Shown here piece after piece: positions 17,501 through 27,600 of a stretch of DNA of 64,000 nt. Each line of letters opens with the position of its first letter. Positions within the stretch are counted from its first letter, which is position 1. The notes under the pieces were generated by a model. It searched no databases and was not told where the DNA came from. It saw nothing but the letters and a program-made list of their open reading frames with translations. Source of the stretch: Waddliaceae bacterium (lineage in GTDB: Bacteria; Chlamydiota; Chlamydiia; Chlamydiales; GCA-2709385). The stretch lies in assembly GCA_002709385.1 (NCBI GenBank), contig PAQS01000010.1, positions 1 to 64,000 on the forward strand, in the 5' to 3' direction. The translations under genes were made by a program, and so were the position numbers.

Positions 17501-20500
17501 ATCAATAAATCATTAGGTCGAGTAGCTACCACATTACCTAAATCTCTCGCATTACGTAAGTTTTCAAGTTTTTTTCTTAAAAGGGCAGCGTTAGAGCAAT
17601 CACCTCGGTCTAAAATAAAGCTGTAGAGGCTTTTACCACATGTATCTCGTAAGGTATTTTGTAGGTCAATAGAAGCTGAAGGGAACAATCCTGGTGTCAT
17701 ACAGACCACTGAAAGCTGCTTTTTGCCTTTTTCTGTTCGCGCATTCAGTGCTGCTAAAATTGGATTCATTACTTTTGATTTACCAAAAGACATGACGAGT
17801 TGTAATACAGAACTTGTACCTTCTCCTTCTTCCATCATTTTTTGGATTGCTTTGACTTGTTCTGGATACATCATCATGTTTCCCAGATATTCAAATGCTA
17901 AAAGTCTGATACTTTCATTCGTATTATAACTGCGTTGTTGCCATATAATTTTTCCCAACTCCGTAGAAAAAAGTTCCCATTTATCTTCTAGGACTGCATC
18001 TTTTTTAATAAAACCTTCTAGTTTCTTCAAGGGTGCTTCACAACGATCAATTTGCTGTATACAGCTTTGCAGTTCCATCCATTGAGTCAGTTGTATTTTG
18101 ATATTTGGCCATTCTTTGCCAAATACCGATTTTGGATCAGTCGATAGTAGTATTTGTATGAGATCTGCAATTTCTAGGTATTCAGAAGAACGCCCAAGAC
18201 GATTCAATGCTTGTATGCTATTTTTACTTTGATTGATACGGATCAAAAGGGCTGTTTCCAATTTCGCAGCTTCTTGAGATTGCTTACTACGTAGATTTCT
18301 AAGATCTTCTCTAATCTTCGCTACATTGTCTTTTTCTATTGTAAAAGTTTCTTCTGTAAATCCTTTTTTCCCTTCCTCAATTTCTTCTTCCAAATGATTT
18401 AGAATAGATTTTCTATCTTCACTCATTCCCCAAGTACGAAAATCAACATTTTCAATAGAAGCTGTTCTTTTTACCTCTCTCTGAAGGTGTTTTCTGATTT
18501 CATATAAGGGTCTAGAAGAAATTTGAGAATCATTTTTTAGTAAAATTGGTTTATTCCATGCTACAGTCACAGGCTGTTTAGATAGCAATGTTTTCGGGTG
18601 TAATTGATAATCCCGGGGCTCTAAACCCATTTTCTGTACAATGAGGAAAGGATCTAATTTTTTCGAAATACCAGAAAATCTAGAAAGTTTTTCCGAATTT
18701 TTCTTAATCAGCTCTTCTAGTTTTCCAATATTGATTTGCTGGGCTTTTTGCGGATCATGATATTTTTTCTCGTTTTCTATCAAAAGCGCTGCTGCCATGA
18801 TTCTTATAGAAAACATTTTGGGGTCTTTACTTTCTTTTCCTCTGTCAACATTATCTGAATAAGCAATGCGCTCTAAAAGTTCCGTTTCCTTTTTAGTGTA
18901 TTCACGAGTAATTTGTGCTTTCCATAACTCTTTTAAAGCTTGATCATAGTTTTTCCGTGGTCTCATCAAATAATAAAAAGCAGCTCTGAGAGAATCTTCT
19001 GCACTTCTTGTTTTCAAACTCCAATTGACTCCAGTAGATTCTAACTCCATTAAAAAGCAAGGGTCTGCATTGGGATTTTTCTGAGACAAAGCACTCCAAC
19101 CTGTTCCCCTACACCCATATTTCTCAATTTGAAAGAAATGCTTCGCATCACAATCGGGCAAGAGCATAATGAACCCTGCACTTTTCTTTTTATTGTCCTT
19201 GCTTAACTTTGTTTTTTCGAGTAATAAACTCCGTGTATAATTACTACGAGTCAATTTATCTGGTTTTGGGCATAAACGAATATGAGGCCTTCCTTCAAGA
19301 ACCCAATCACCACTTTTATCAATAAGAAAACTAAACAGCTGCTTTGTTTCTTGATTTTTGCAATGAAGTGTGACCTTACATAAAGATTCATTTTCATCAT
19401 AAAAACAGAGCAACTCTTCTTCTGGGACTAGCTCGGTAAAAGGCTTTAATGCTTCAGGTAATTTTGTTCTTAAAAACTTTTCATTTCTTCCATAGACAGA
19501 GCGGAGCCCTATAGGAAGCATAAACATGGACTTTGATTCATTAAGACAACGAATGCGTCCATCATCTACTTCATACTCATGTACCCAGCGCTCCATACCA
19601 ATTTTATTGCCTTCTAGCTCCGATGAGAGAAGTATTTTTCCATCATCTGATTCCCAGAAAAGAAATTCGCTTCTTAAGGCCTGAGGAAGAAAAGGCTTCT
19701 TTTTATAATCTTTTTCTTGAAGAAAGTAACGAACCCCCTCTCTCTCAATAAAGACTTCGTATTCATCTTTGTCTATTTTTCTTAGAGCCAAACCTTGATA
19801 TTGAGAATTCAAAATAAGAAAGTGATCATCTTTTTCTTCTACTCTCAAACTTCCTTCTAATCCAATTTGTGAAAACCCAAGAATAGTATTTGTGGCAATA
19901 CTTCCACTACGAGGCCAAATTCCTTTGATTTCTCCGCGCAACAAATCAACTTCTATCTTTCCATTTTCCGAACGCAATAAATGAGGTAGATGTCCTTGCG
20001 GACAATATCCATTCAGTTCATTATCTAAACCTAAAGCTTGCATAAAATCCTGATAGCTAGAGTTCTCTCTAACATTAAGCTTTCCCTCTGAAAGAATTTT
20101 ATAAGCTACATCACACCAGCGATGGAGTTGTAGCTCTGCATCTTGACGAATGGAACCGATACGGGAACCTTTGGCTCCTTTTGCATATTCAATAAAGAAT
20201 GAAAGCCATAACCTTTGTTCTTCTACGTCTTCCTTGTTCACATTTTCAAAGGCTGCAATGCCTTCTGCAATCAATGAGTCTAAGCTCGAATCCAAGTTGT
20301 GATAAGCTTTGATTCCATCTAAACTGGGAGCTTCATTACGAACACGCTTAATGAGGTTTAAAAGAGCTTCTCTTCTTTTTCGGTCGTTTTTTCCAAATTC
20401 TACCAGAACAGGTTCAGAGCCGTTGTCCTGTAAAATTCCTCTATAGAGATTTCTACATAAACGATGTGTGGACATTGCTCGATAAACAAAAGCTTCCCAT

Positions 20501-23500
20501 TGTCTTCTATTAGCAGGGATCTCTGTCTCTTCACTCTCAAGCTCTTTAGTTATGAAAGAAAAGTATTCATGACGTAATTTTATGTCTGTTTTTACCTCTT
20601 GAAGAAAGTCATTACTTTCCAATATGCTATATAAATGCTCACGATCTTCCGAAAAAGCAATCAATGATCTGTCCGCTTTTATTGTGGAAAAAAGACGGTG
20701 AAAGCGTAGATGAGAATCAAGATGCTGCAATTCTAATGAGTAAATTTTCTGAAAATTACGAGAACTCTTTTTTTGAAGTTTTAAGGCTCTAAATAAGGCT
20801 TCAGCTTGGTTTTTAACTGAATTAGAATTTAAATTTTCTCCACTTTCTTTAAAATCAAGATCCATAATTCGATCATGAATCGAAGGGCTTGATAAAGTTT
20901 TCTGAGTCGTTTGAAGAGTATTGATTGAATCCCCACTAGCGATACTTTCTGTTTTTATAGTGGGAGCTTTTTCTAATAAAGGCTTTTCAAAAGTAGAACG
21001 AAACCCCTGATAAGCTTCTTCCCAATGACCATTTTGCCCACCAATAGCCCACATACAGGCGTAACACATATCCTTGAGTCTAAAAATATGTGATACATCT
21101 TTCATTGCAGATAAGGATTGATATTGACTTGTCTTGGAATAATCTAGTTGATGCTCTTCTAATAATTTTCGTGTCTCTGATGTAATAAATTCTCTAGGAA
21201 TTTGTGATCTTTTCTCTACAATTCTTTCATGTGAATTGGGATCAAAAGGATTGATGAACTTTCTTAGTTCTTGATTTACTACAGACTCTTTTCGATAAGT
21301 TGAAATTTGTAAAAGTTCACTAGGCTTAAATTCACTATCCCAATCATTAATATCAGCCAATAATCTTTCTAATATTGTTAAATCAATTTCTCTTGCTTTT
21401 TCTTCGTTATTGTTTAACTTTTCATTATGAATAGAAACACATTGATTATATCTACGAACTAAAGAATCAAGACTATCTAATATAATATCAAACACATCCC
21501 ATTCATCATCCAAACCATCAAAAAAATCATTAATAGTAAGTTCAAGTTCATCATCTAGATTATTATTTACATTAAATAATACGTCGTCTGAATGATAATA
21601 ATTAATACTATTTTCTTTAATCTGTTCCAATATAAGTTTTAGATGAGGCTTTATTTTTTCTAACTCTTTATTTAATCTAATAGAAGAACTGTTATCCTCT
21701 CCGCAAGAATGAGAAATATTAGAAGAAGTTTTTTCTTTACTATTTAAGATATTATTTTCTGAAGCATTCTTATTATTTCTTAGAAGATTACTTCTAGTTT
21801 CCTCAAAACTTCTTTTTTCTTTTCCTATGCATCTATTTAATATTTTTTCTATATGGACTAAATACTGCTCATCTATTTTATCCATTTCTTGGCAATCTAT
21901 TAGTAAATCATAACCTAAAGATTTTGCTAGTAAATACTCTGAATTATTCTGAAACCACTCTTTTGCATCAGCAATATCGTCTTTTCCCCTTAATCCATCA
22001 GCGAAAAGAGGTGTAAGCTCTGACTCCTTAGAGTTTTCTTCTTTCAGTGAAGTAAAAACGGCTTTTATTTTTTCCCACTCTCTTTTGTATTCAGGGCGAC
22101 AATTGAGGGCGTTTTTTCCAGTATCTGAGTTTAAATATGTATCAAAAAAATCAATGTAAGGTGGGTAATGGCCCAGACTAGCTCTTCCTTCTCTCCCCTC
22201 AATCATACTGTCTTGTTTGAGCGCCAATAAATACGCAACTGTATAGATTTTCGCTACGTCTAAAATTTGCATTCCGTTGGGTTCACCACATCGGCTGATG
22301 ATTTGACAAATCAAACCCATAAGATTTTGTAATTCTATCTGCCACTTTTCTATTTCTTCTTTGCTTAGATTTTCTAAAGTAGAAAACACCCTCTCTGTAC
22401 TCGGTTCTATAGGCAACAATACATTGACTACATGATGGTGAAGATAAGCTGAAGCACTCAGATACTCACCATCGTTTTCTGAAATTTCTGATACTTTTGC
22501 AATCACACGTGATAGATCTTCTCTTGCTTCAGATGAGCTTCCTTTAAGCTCAAAAGAAGGTAAAGCATCATTCAACTCTACATTTTTTTTATCTACAACA
22601 GAGACCTTATTACTTGGAGGAAGCTCTATTTTAAAATTCTCATCTATTGTCTTTCCTGGAGAATTTAAATATCGGGGTAGCTCAGGCTTTAAGTTTTCTA
22701 TTTTATTTTTGTAATTTGATTTAAGACGATCCATACGAGCAAGTAAATCAGGTAATGTTGCTGATAAAGTCCAATATTGATCTTGTGTTAATTTCTTTAA
22801 GAGATTTCCTTTACTCAACTCTTCACAGAGCTTTTCAATTCCATTTTCCATAAGCTCTAGGTGCAGGGAATAGTCTGAAGGAGTAAAATTGTCTTCTTCA
22901 CTCAATAAACGTGCTTGTGAACTTAAAACTGATAAATGCATCATTGCCGCTTTAGCTTTATACCAAGAAAGTTCTGAATGCGGCTGAGGAAAAATAGAAA
23001 ATAGGCCGGATTCAGAAGGCATTGAGCGCTCATCATAGAGAGAAGATTTGCCTCGCAAGGACTTTAGAAGGACATTCCAAGAACAAGTTCCAGATCTCTG
23101 AGGAGTGATGTAATTTTTAGGATTTGTAGAACAAAGATTTTTACTTGTTAAATTTGCATCTAAAAATTGATAAATATGATCCGTCCAAGAAATTTGATTA
23201 TCTTCGTCCAAAGCTCCACCTCTTATTCGAGGTTTCACCAGTTCAGGAATAAGTTTTTCTAAATTTTCAAATGTAATTTTTTTCCATTTTTTCTCGTGTG
23301 AACGAACAACTTTACTTCCGCGATAATCTCCGTCATGAAAACGGATCCCATCTCCTGTATTCAAAACCGAAAATGTATACTTTTTCTTTCCGTTACTTTC
23401 GCTCTTGCAGCAAACCTCGTAAAGCATTGCATGACCACCGAACTTGTCATTATATCCTCCTGGTAAGAGCAGTTGTTCCCCCACTTTTAATTTTTTAATA

Positions 23501-24324
23501 TCACTCAGCCAATATTGTGAAATATTGTGTTCTTTTTCTCTCCTAGCTTCACAAGATGCTTCTTTAAACTTTTCATAGATATTTTCTATAGCGTAGGTTC
23601 GATTTAACAAAGCTCTATACAAATCAATCAGTTTCTCATTACGCTCAGACTCTTGCTTTAATATTTTCAAAAACAAAGAAATTGTACTTTTTAAAGAAGT
23701 CCCCTCCAAAGAAGATAATGTACCAGCAACTCCTTTCTGAAGGTTTTCTCCATAACGGTCTGCCAATACATGAAAAACTAATTTCGGATCTTCTAGAGAG
23801 TCTATCGACTCTTTTTCAAGTAACGAGTATTCTTTAGTTTCTCCAATAGGAAATTGTTTATGATCTTTTGCAGCTGCTTCAGCAAGAAATCGCAGAACAG
23901 CATTTGCGTGAGTTTCATCTTCTGTGATACTTCCACGCATGCTTTCAATAAGGGTATTTGCTCGTTCTTCTACTTCCAAATTACGTTCTTCTTTTGTCCC
24001 TACTAAATCTTCTAAAAAATGAAATACTGAGGCACATAATCTGACAATAGGACATGCATAATGCTTAATTTTTATGATGACAAATTTCCACTTCGAAAGA
24101 GAAGGCTGCTGAACATCTTTTGAATCTTTATGAAAAAGATACATCAAACCTAAACGATGACAGCCTTTATTCCAGTACTTCTGCTCCCAAACAATAACTT
24201 TTCTGTCCAAATAATCAGCAACACTATGTAAAGACTCAAATAGGCTATGCCTTAATCCATCTAGACGATTTCTTAATTGATCTAACACCACAAAAAAACC
24301 ATAAAAAACGAAAGAACAAATCAA
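14506..24324 (-). CDS. Giant 3272-aa protein with candidate cysteine-peptidase module and DUF3638/DUF3645 region
   Basis: Residues ~290-420 carry GGHAMLYEV (His298), SVLNTGDG (Asn322) and PQRSGTCSW (Cys414), a His-Asn-Cys order suggesting a permuted papain-like peptidase. The same pattern occurs in the 613-aa protein at 53304-55145. The middle (~450-2100) is mostly charged helix with no family I recognise. Residues ~2150-2880 match DUF3638/DUF3645, known mainly from fungi and oomycetes: a P-loop-like LVMSFGKSKV (Lys2182), VVCMTPGLF, VLYDEFDSI (Asp2322/Glu2323), YFDQVHCVGADIPLP (His2805) and QAAMRMRKL. This looks like a helicase-type NTPase core. The start is a TTG at 24322-24324 without a good ribosome site; GTG codons 13-14 residues later are alternatives. 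The hydrophobic N-terminus may be a membrane segment. Likely a host-directed effector; no partner is visible. Confidence 0.75.
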   Translation of the reverse strand: MICSFVFYGFFVVLDQLRNRLDGLRHSLFESLHSVADYLDRKVIVWEQKYWNKGCHRLGLMYLFHKDSKDVQQPSLSKWKFVIIKIKHYACPIVRLCASVFHFLEDLVGTKEERNLEVEERANTLIESMRGSITEDETHANAVLRFLAEAAAKDHKQFPIGETKEYSLLEKESIDSLEDPKLVFHVLADRYGENLQKGVAGTLSSLEGTSLKSTISLFLKILKQESERNEKLIDLYRALLNRTYAIENIYEKFKEASCEARREKEHNISQYWLSDIKKLKVGEQLLLPGGYNDKFGGHAMLYEVCCKSESNGKKKYTFSVLNTGDGIRFHDGDYRGSKVVRSHEKKWKKITFENLEKLIPELVKPRIRGGALDEDNQISWTDHIYQFLDANLTSKNLCSTNPKNYITPQRSGTCSWNVLLKSLRGKSSLYDERSMPSESGLFSIFPQPHSELSWYKAKAAMMHLSVLSSQARLLSEEDNFTPSDYSLHLELMENGIEKLCEELSKGNLLKKLTQDQYWTLSATLPDLLARMDRLKSNYKNKIENLKPELPRYLNSPGKTIDENFKIELPPSNKVSVVDKKNVELNDALPSFELKGSSSEAREDLSRVIAKVSEISENDGEYLSASAYLHHHVVNVLLPIEPSTERVFSTLENLSKEEIEKWQIELQNLMGLICQIISRCGEPNGMQILDVAKIYTVAYLLALKQDSMIEGREGRASLGHYPPYIDFFDTYLNSDTGKNALNCRPEYKREWEKIKAVFTSLKEENSKESELTPLFADGLRGKDDIADAKEWFQNNSEYLLAKSLGYDLLIDCQEMDKIDEQYLVHIEKILNRCIGKEKRSFEETRSNLLRNNKNASENNILNSKEKTSSNISHSCGEDNSSSIRLNKELEKIKPHLKLILEQIKENSINYYHSDDVLFNVNNNLDDELELTINDFFDGLDDEWDVFDIILDSLDSLVRRYNQCVSIHNEKLNNNEEKAREIDLTILERLLADINDWDSEFKPSELLQISTYRKESVVNQELRKFINPFDPNSHERIVEKRSQIPREFITSETRKLLEEHQLDYSKTSQYQSLSAMKDVSHIFRLKDMCYACMWAIGGQNGHWEEAYQGFRSTFEKPLLEKAPTIKTESIASGDSINTLQTTQKTLSSPSIHDRIMDLDFKESGENLNSNSVKNQAEALFRALKLQKKSSRNFQKIYSLELQHLDSHLRFHRLFSTIKADRSLIAFSEDREHLYSILESNDFLQEVKTDIKLRHEYFSFITKELESEETEIPANRRQWEAFVYRAMSTHRLCRNLYRGILQDNGSEPVLVEFGKNDRKRREALLNLIKRVRNEAPSLDGIKAYHNLDSSLDSLIAEGIAAFENVNKEDVEEQRLWLSFFIEYAKGAKGSRIGSIRQDAELQLHRWCDVAYKILSEGKLNVRENSSYQDFMQALGLDNELNGYCPQGHLPHLLRSENGKIEVDLLRGEIKGIWPRSGSIATNTILGFSQIGLEGSLRVEEKDDHFLILNSQYQGLALRKIDKDEYEVFIEREGVRYFLQEKDYKKKPFLPQALRSEFLFWESDDGKILLSSELEGNKIGMERWVHEYEVDDGRIRCLNESKSMFMLPIGLRSVYGRNEKFLRTKLPEALKPFTELVPEEELLCFYDENESLCKVTLHCKNQETKQLFSFLIDKSGDWVLEGRPHIRLCPKPDKLTRSNYTRSLLLEKTKLSKDNKKKSAGFIMLLPDCDAKHFFQIEKYGCRGTGWSALSQKNPNADPCFLMELESTGVNWSLKTRSAEDSLRAAFYYLMRPRKNYDQALKELWKAQITREYTKKETELLERIAYSDNVDRGKESKDPKMFSIRIMAAALLIENEKKYHDPQKAQQINIGKLEELIKKNSEKLSRFSGISKKLDPFLIVQKMGLEPRDYQLHPKTLLSKQPVTVAWNKPILLKNDSQISSRPLYEIRKHLQREVKRTASIENVDFRTWGMSEDRKSILNHLEEEIEEGKKGFTEETFTIEKDNVAKIREDLRNLRSKQSQEAAKLETALLIRINQSKNSIQALNRLGRSSEYLEIADLIQILLSTDPKSVFGKEWPNIKIQLTQWMELQSCIQQIDRCEAPLKKLEGFIKKDAVLEDKWELFSTELGKIIWQQRSYNTNESIRLLAFEYLGNMMMYPEQVKAIQKMMEEGEGTSSVLQLVMSFGKSKVMNPILAALNARTEKGKKQLSVVCMTPGLFPSASIDLQNTLRDTCGKSLYSFILDRGDCSNAALLRKKLENLRNARDLGNVVATRPNDLLMVRLMIRVQLAEQANRKEQGLAVGDHATVDLLLQIEKIFMEEAMVLYDEFDSIFYFREMLNLPLEGGNPLNARGLELGLGIYKTLMEEDIHIEGYKISDLLEQNAEDSLTIDDYNDKLLPILHKHYSNLYADRLVALLSSVDSKYDKNLLQKIVPEYLSGEDHHEDLAKFLSDTVSLLASSENEIKREVENILNDLSFYRMQLRRDGCLVQAISAAVGAKYGPGDKGYGVPYLGNGTPKPIAQFKTPWETLNKTLQCYLWQWDDRADKCTFIEFSKDLLGQEKSLRFLSQATGIKEKFDLEEMLENEPDAFIAQWEKHRKLGKKEEKKAANELLYNYLRDHVFSSVKEHSQQCLGTQADRLSIAKNNMGYSGTGKGSSGWGTLKVEWDPVSTFRVAKGICADKNTIIKTEETHPSKLLQDLMKQNKWTKDHSALIDVGALFRGVSNDEVAKHLSVFLEENSNFEKDFVLYYHPLSNESGVPTGATQLAVLKRGETNPKLIEGTSREVIAAACGLSIGSLEDKVLAYFDQVHCVGADIPLPYGSRGCVLFRPNVDREILAQAAMRMRKLLIDGQNLDFILSHEMETFIRKELGMPDELELKPVHLFYWTEIYRSEQERQDHYEATKLLMRQKVVAAVEKKIRACKRADERIDLLGKTRKLLIDCEEGTFFERWGGLTRRGSAEEGLNQFIEKLKINIKETGVFVKASLELIEKELKDIAEYELDPEKCGVGMPKEVLLSDSFLESGEMEQAVDQKVTTDEQLDLELERADESLGEEEAWSDLEMQQLLNSEDLLSSSEKKVESLFSVMEKAGEHWQSSLGLFHDEEIYVSKNLLTMWGNQPDYSRFLQASSKPIHEMILVKNEKEEFRLYLLSSAEVADFKNYMSEKAAEENTHESYLIDSCGTILCNLGAKTEKSSIEDVLSGNKRKNASRLLMKASILQGHLYSIEHWLDSKYSELSDKNKKEAKVLLRQRLLSCPEEYRQRKQFRNVYDTLIFNHL

Positions 24325-24673
24325 ATCATCATAACACAGATTAATTAAAAATTTAATTGTTCCATAAATTACTTATCACCAGATAATTTTCACAAAACAT
24401 AAAAACTTAAAACATAAAAACATAAAAATTTTTGGGACATTTCAAAACAATGAAAAATAAGAATTTTAATTACTTGTTCGATAATAGATATATAAAGAAA
24501 GAAAAAACGCCCTTAAAAAATAAGCGCAGAATGGATTTTACAAGTTACTAATAAACAAACTGCAACAAACTAAAATTAACATATATAGATTTATCATTGA
24601 AGGTTAACAAATTTTTTATTATAATCTTTATGTAATATCTATTTTATGTTGTAATTAACGGGAGCGGAGCAAC
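24325..24673. other. 349-base divergent intergenic region between the 3272-aa gene and adhesin 2
   Basis: Very A/T-rich, with short iterations of AAAACATAAAAAC around 24400-24430. It carries a good plus-strand promoter (24597-24625) and the adhesin ribosome site GGAGCGGAG. I see no RNA gene or further ORF in it. Confidence 0.7.
24597..24625 (+). promoter_or_regulatory. Predicted promoter of giant adhesin 2
   Basis: TTGAAG (24597-24602), exactly 17 bases, then a perfect TATAAT (24620-24625). Transcription would start near 24632, giving a leader of about 42 bases before the ATG at 24674. It is the best sigma70/sigma66-like match in the window. Confidence 0.7.
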
Positions 24674-27600
24674 ATGCGTTTTCACTTCATTCCTTTGGAA
24701 GAAAGGATTGTTCTGGATGCTGCTGCAGTGGTGGATGTCGCTGAAGCACTTACGGAGCAAAGCTCTGACGATGCTTCTCACGAATTGAATACAGATCAAG
24801 CTATTTTTGACGAGCATAGTAGCGATGTCCTTCAGAATGAAGCAAGTATCTACCCAACAACAGAAATTCTTGTGATTTCATCTAGAGTCAGCAATCCCGA
24901 TCTTTTAATTGACGCTGCTCAAGATAACGTTGAAATCATTCTTTACAACCCAGATCAGGCATCACTAACGGACATTGCTGATGCTATCGAAGCAAAATTA
25001 GGTGAACGCCAAGCAAGCAATATCGGCTTTGTAAATGATGGTAGTGAGGGTTTCTTTAGCCTAAATCGAGAAACTTCAGTTAATTTAGAATCTTTATCTC
25101 AAAGCGAAGCATTGCAAGCATTTTGGAACCGAATTGGAAATGCTGTAAGTGCAGATGGGCGTATTGACCTTTTAGCTTGTAATGTTGCTGGAGGTGAGGA
25201 TGGAGCGCAACTTGTTGAGCTTCTTGGTGATATTACAGGAAGAGAAATCGCTGCTTCTGATGATCTTACAGGAAGTGCTGATTTAGGTGGAAACTGGTAC
25301 CTAGAATACGGCGATGTCGAAGCTAACAATGAATACTTTACAGAAGAAATCGACCATTGGAGTAGCGTTCTTGCAAATGCGATTCTTGGTGATTTTGTTT
25401 TTGAAGATTTAAATGCTAATGGTATTCAAGATCCTGGTGAACCCGGGGTAGCGGGAGTAGATGTTACTCTCTATGAAAGCCCTGGAGGCACAGTTGTTGA
25501 TACTACAACAACAGATCTATCTGGTGCTTATACATTTCCGGATGTACTACCTGGAGATTACTTTTTAGAATTTGAACTCCCTGCAGGGTATACCTTTACC
25601 GGACAAGACATTGGTGGAGATGATACTCTTGATAGTGATGTAGACCCAGCGGGATTCACTAACGTCTTTACTTTGTCTACTGACGATGTGGCAAATGAAT
25701 GGGATGCAGGAATTTATCAACTTGCATCTATTGGTGATCTTGTATGGGAAGACCAGAATCTCGATGGAATCCAAGATCCTGGTGAACCAGGAATTTTTGA
25801 TGTTACGGTGAATCTCTACGACTCAAGCTTAGTTTTTCAAGCGACCACCCAATCAGATATTGATGGAAACTATGTATTTGATAATTTGACTCCTGGAGAT
25901 TATATCGTCGAGTTTGTTTTACCAAACGGCTATCTCTTTACTATTCAGGATGCTGGCGGCGATGATACTCTTGATAGTGATGCTGATCCTATCACAGGAC
26001 AAAGTGGTGTTATTTCTTTAATTTCAGGTCAAATAGAAGTCGATGTTGATGCAGGGTTAACAAAAGATCCTACATTAGCTTTCATAGGCGATACTGTTTG
26101 GGAAGATTTAGATTTTAATGGACAACAAGACGCTCTTGAACCTGGTGTAGCAGGAGTAACTGTTAATCTCTTTGACAGTGGAAACACACTAATCTCTACT
26201 GATCTAACAAACAGCCTTGGTGAATACCAATTTGGTGGTTTAACCCCCGGAAGCTATTATCTTGAATTTGTGCTTCCTTCTGGATATGTATTTACAAGCC
26301 AAGATGCTGGTGGAGATGATACTTTAGATAGTGATGCTAACCGTAGTACAGGACAAACTGCTAATTTCACCTTGGTTGCCGGCCAAACAGATAACACACT
26401 AGATGCCGGTATTATTCAACAAAGTAGTACAGCTAGTATAGGTGATTACGTTTGGGAAGATAATAATGGGACAGCTACTCAAGATGGTTCTCAAACGGCA
26501 ATTGCTGGCGTTGAAGTACATCTTCTAGATTCAAGTTTAAATCTTTTAGAAACAACTTTTACAGATGCGTCAGGTCTTTATAGTTTTACAGATCTTGTTC
26601 CTGGTGACTACGTTATAGAAGTTGTAGCTCCTCTTGGATATGTTTTTACAACACAAGATGATGCTAGTGCTGGAGATACTTTAGATAGTGATGTTGATGT
26701 GATCACAGGCCAAACAGCAATCATTACACTTGCTGAAGGTGAATCCAATACTACTGTTGATGCTGGGCTCTACCAACCTGTAACAATTGGCGACTTACTA
26801 TTTATTGATGCTGATTTTGATGGAATTCAAGATGCTGGAGAGGTTGGTCCTGCTGGTGTTCAAGTTGACCTAATTGATACAGCAACTTCTACTGTAGTTG
26901 CTACGACTACAACTGGTGTTGATGGGGCATTCAGCTTTACTAACCAAGCTCCCCTTTCCACTTATCAACTCTTGTTTTCTTTACCCACTGGATTTGCATT
27001 TACTCTACAAGATCAAGGTGGAGATGATGCTCTCGATAGCGATGTCAATAGCGCAGGAGAAGTCTTATTTGGCATTACAAGTGGCGAAATTATTGATGAT
27101 TTAGATGCTGGTATTGTGGAACTGGCAACAATTGGTAATTTTGTTTGGGAAGATACAGATCGTGATGGTTTACAAAACCTCTTAAATACTCCAATAGAAG
27201 GCATAACTGTAAACCTTCTAGATGACTTAGGTGTTCAACAACAAACAACAACAACTGATGTTAACGGTTTCTACTCTTTTGAAGTTTTACCGGGAACTTA
27301 CCAAGTTGAATGGGTATTACCAAATACACACATTTTTACCACACAAGATGTTGGTGGTGATGATACTATCGATAGCGATGCAGATACAACAACAGGACGC
27401 TCTACTCTATTTACCGTCTCTCCTGGAGAATTTAATGATACTTTAGATGCAGGGATGGTTGTTGGTGCCACTATAGGAGATTTTGTCTGGCTTGATCAAA
27501 ACCTAGACGGGATTCAAGATGGTAGCGAACCTGGTGTTGAAGGTGTTACAGTAAACTTATTAGATGGTTTAGGAACCTTTCTTGAAAGTACTGTAACAGA

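Noticed and set aside
24325..24673. tRNA, small RNA or mobile-element end in the intergenic gap
   Set aside because: No cloverleaf, no terminal inverted repeats and no GC-rich stem; only A/T-rich sequence and promoter elements.
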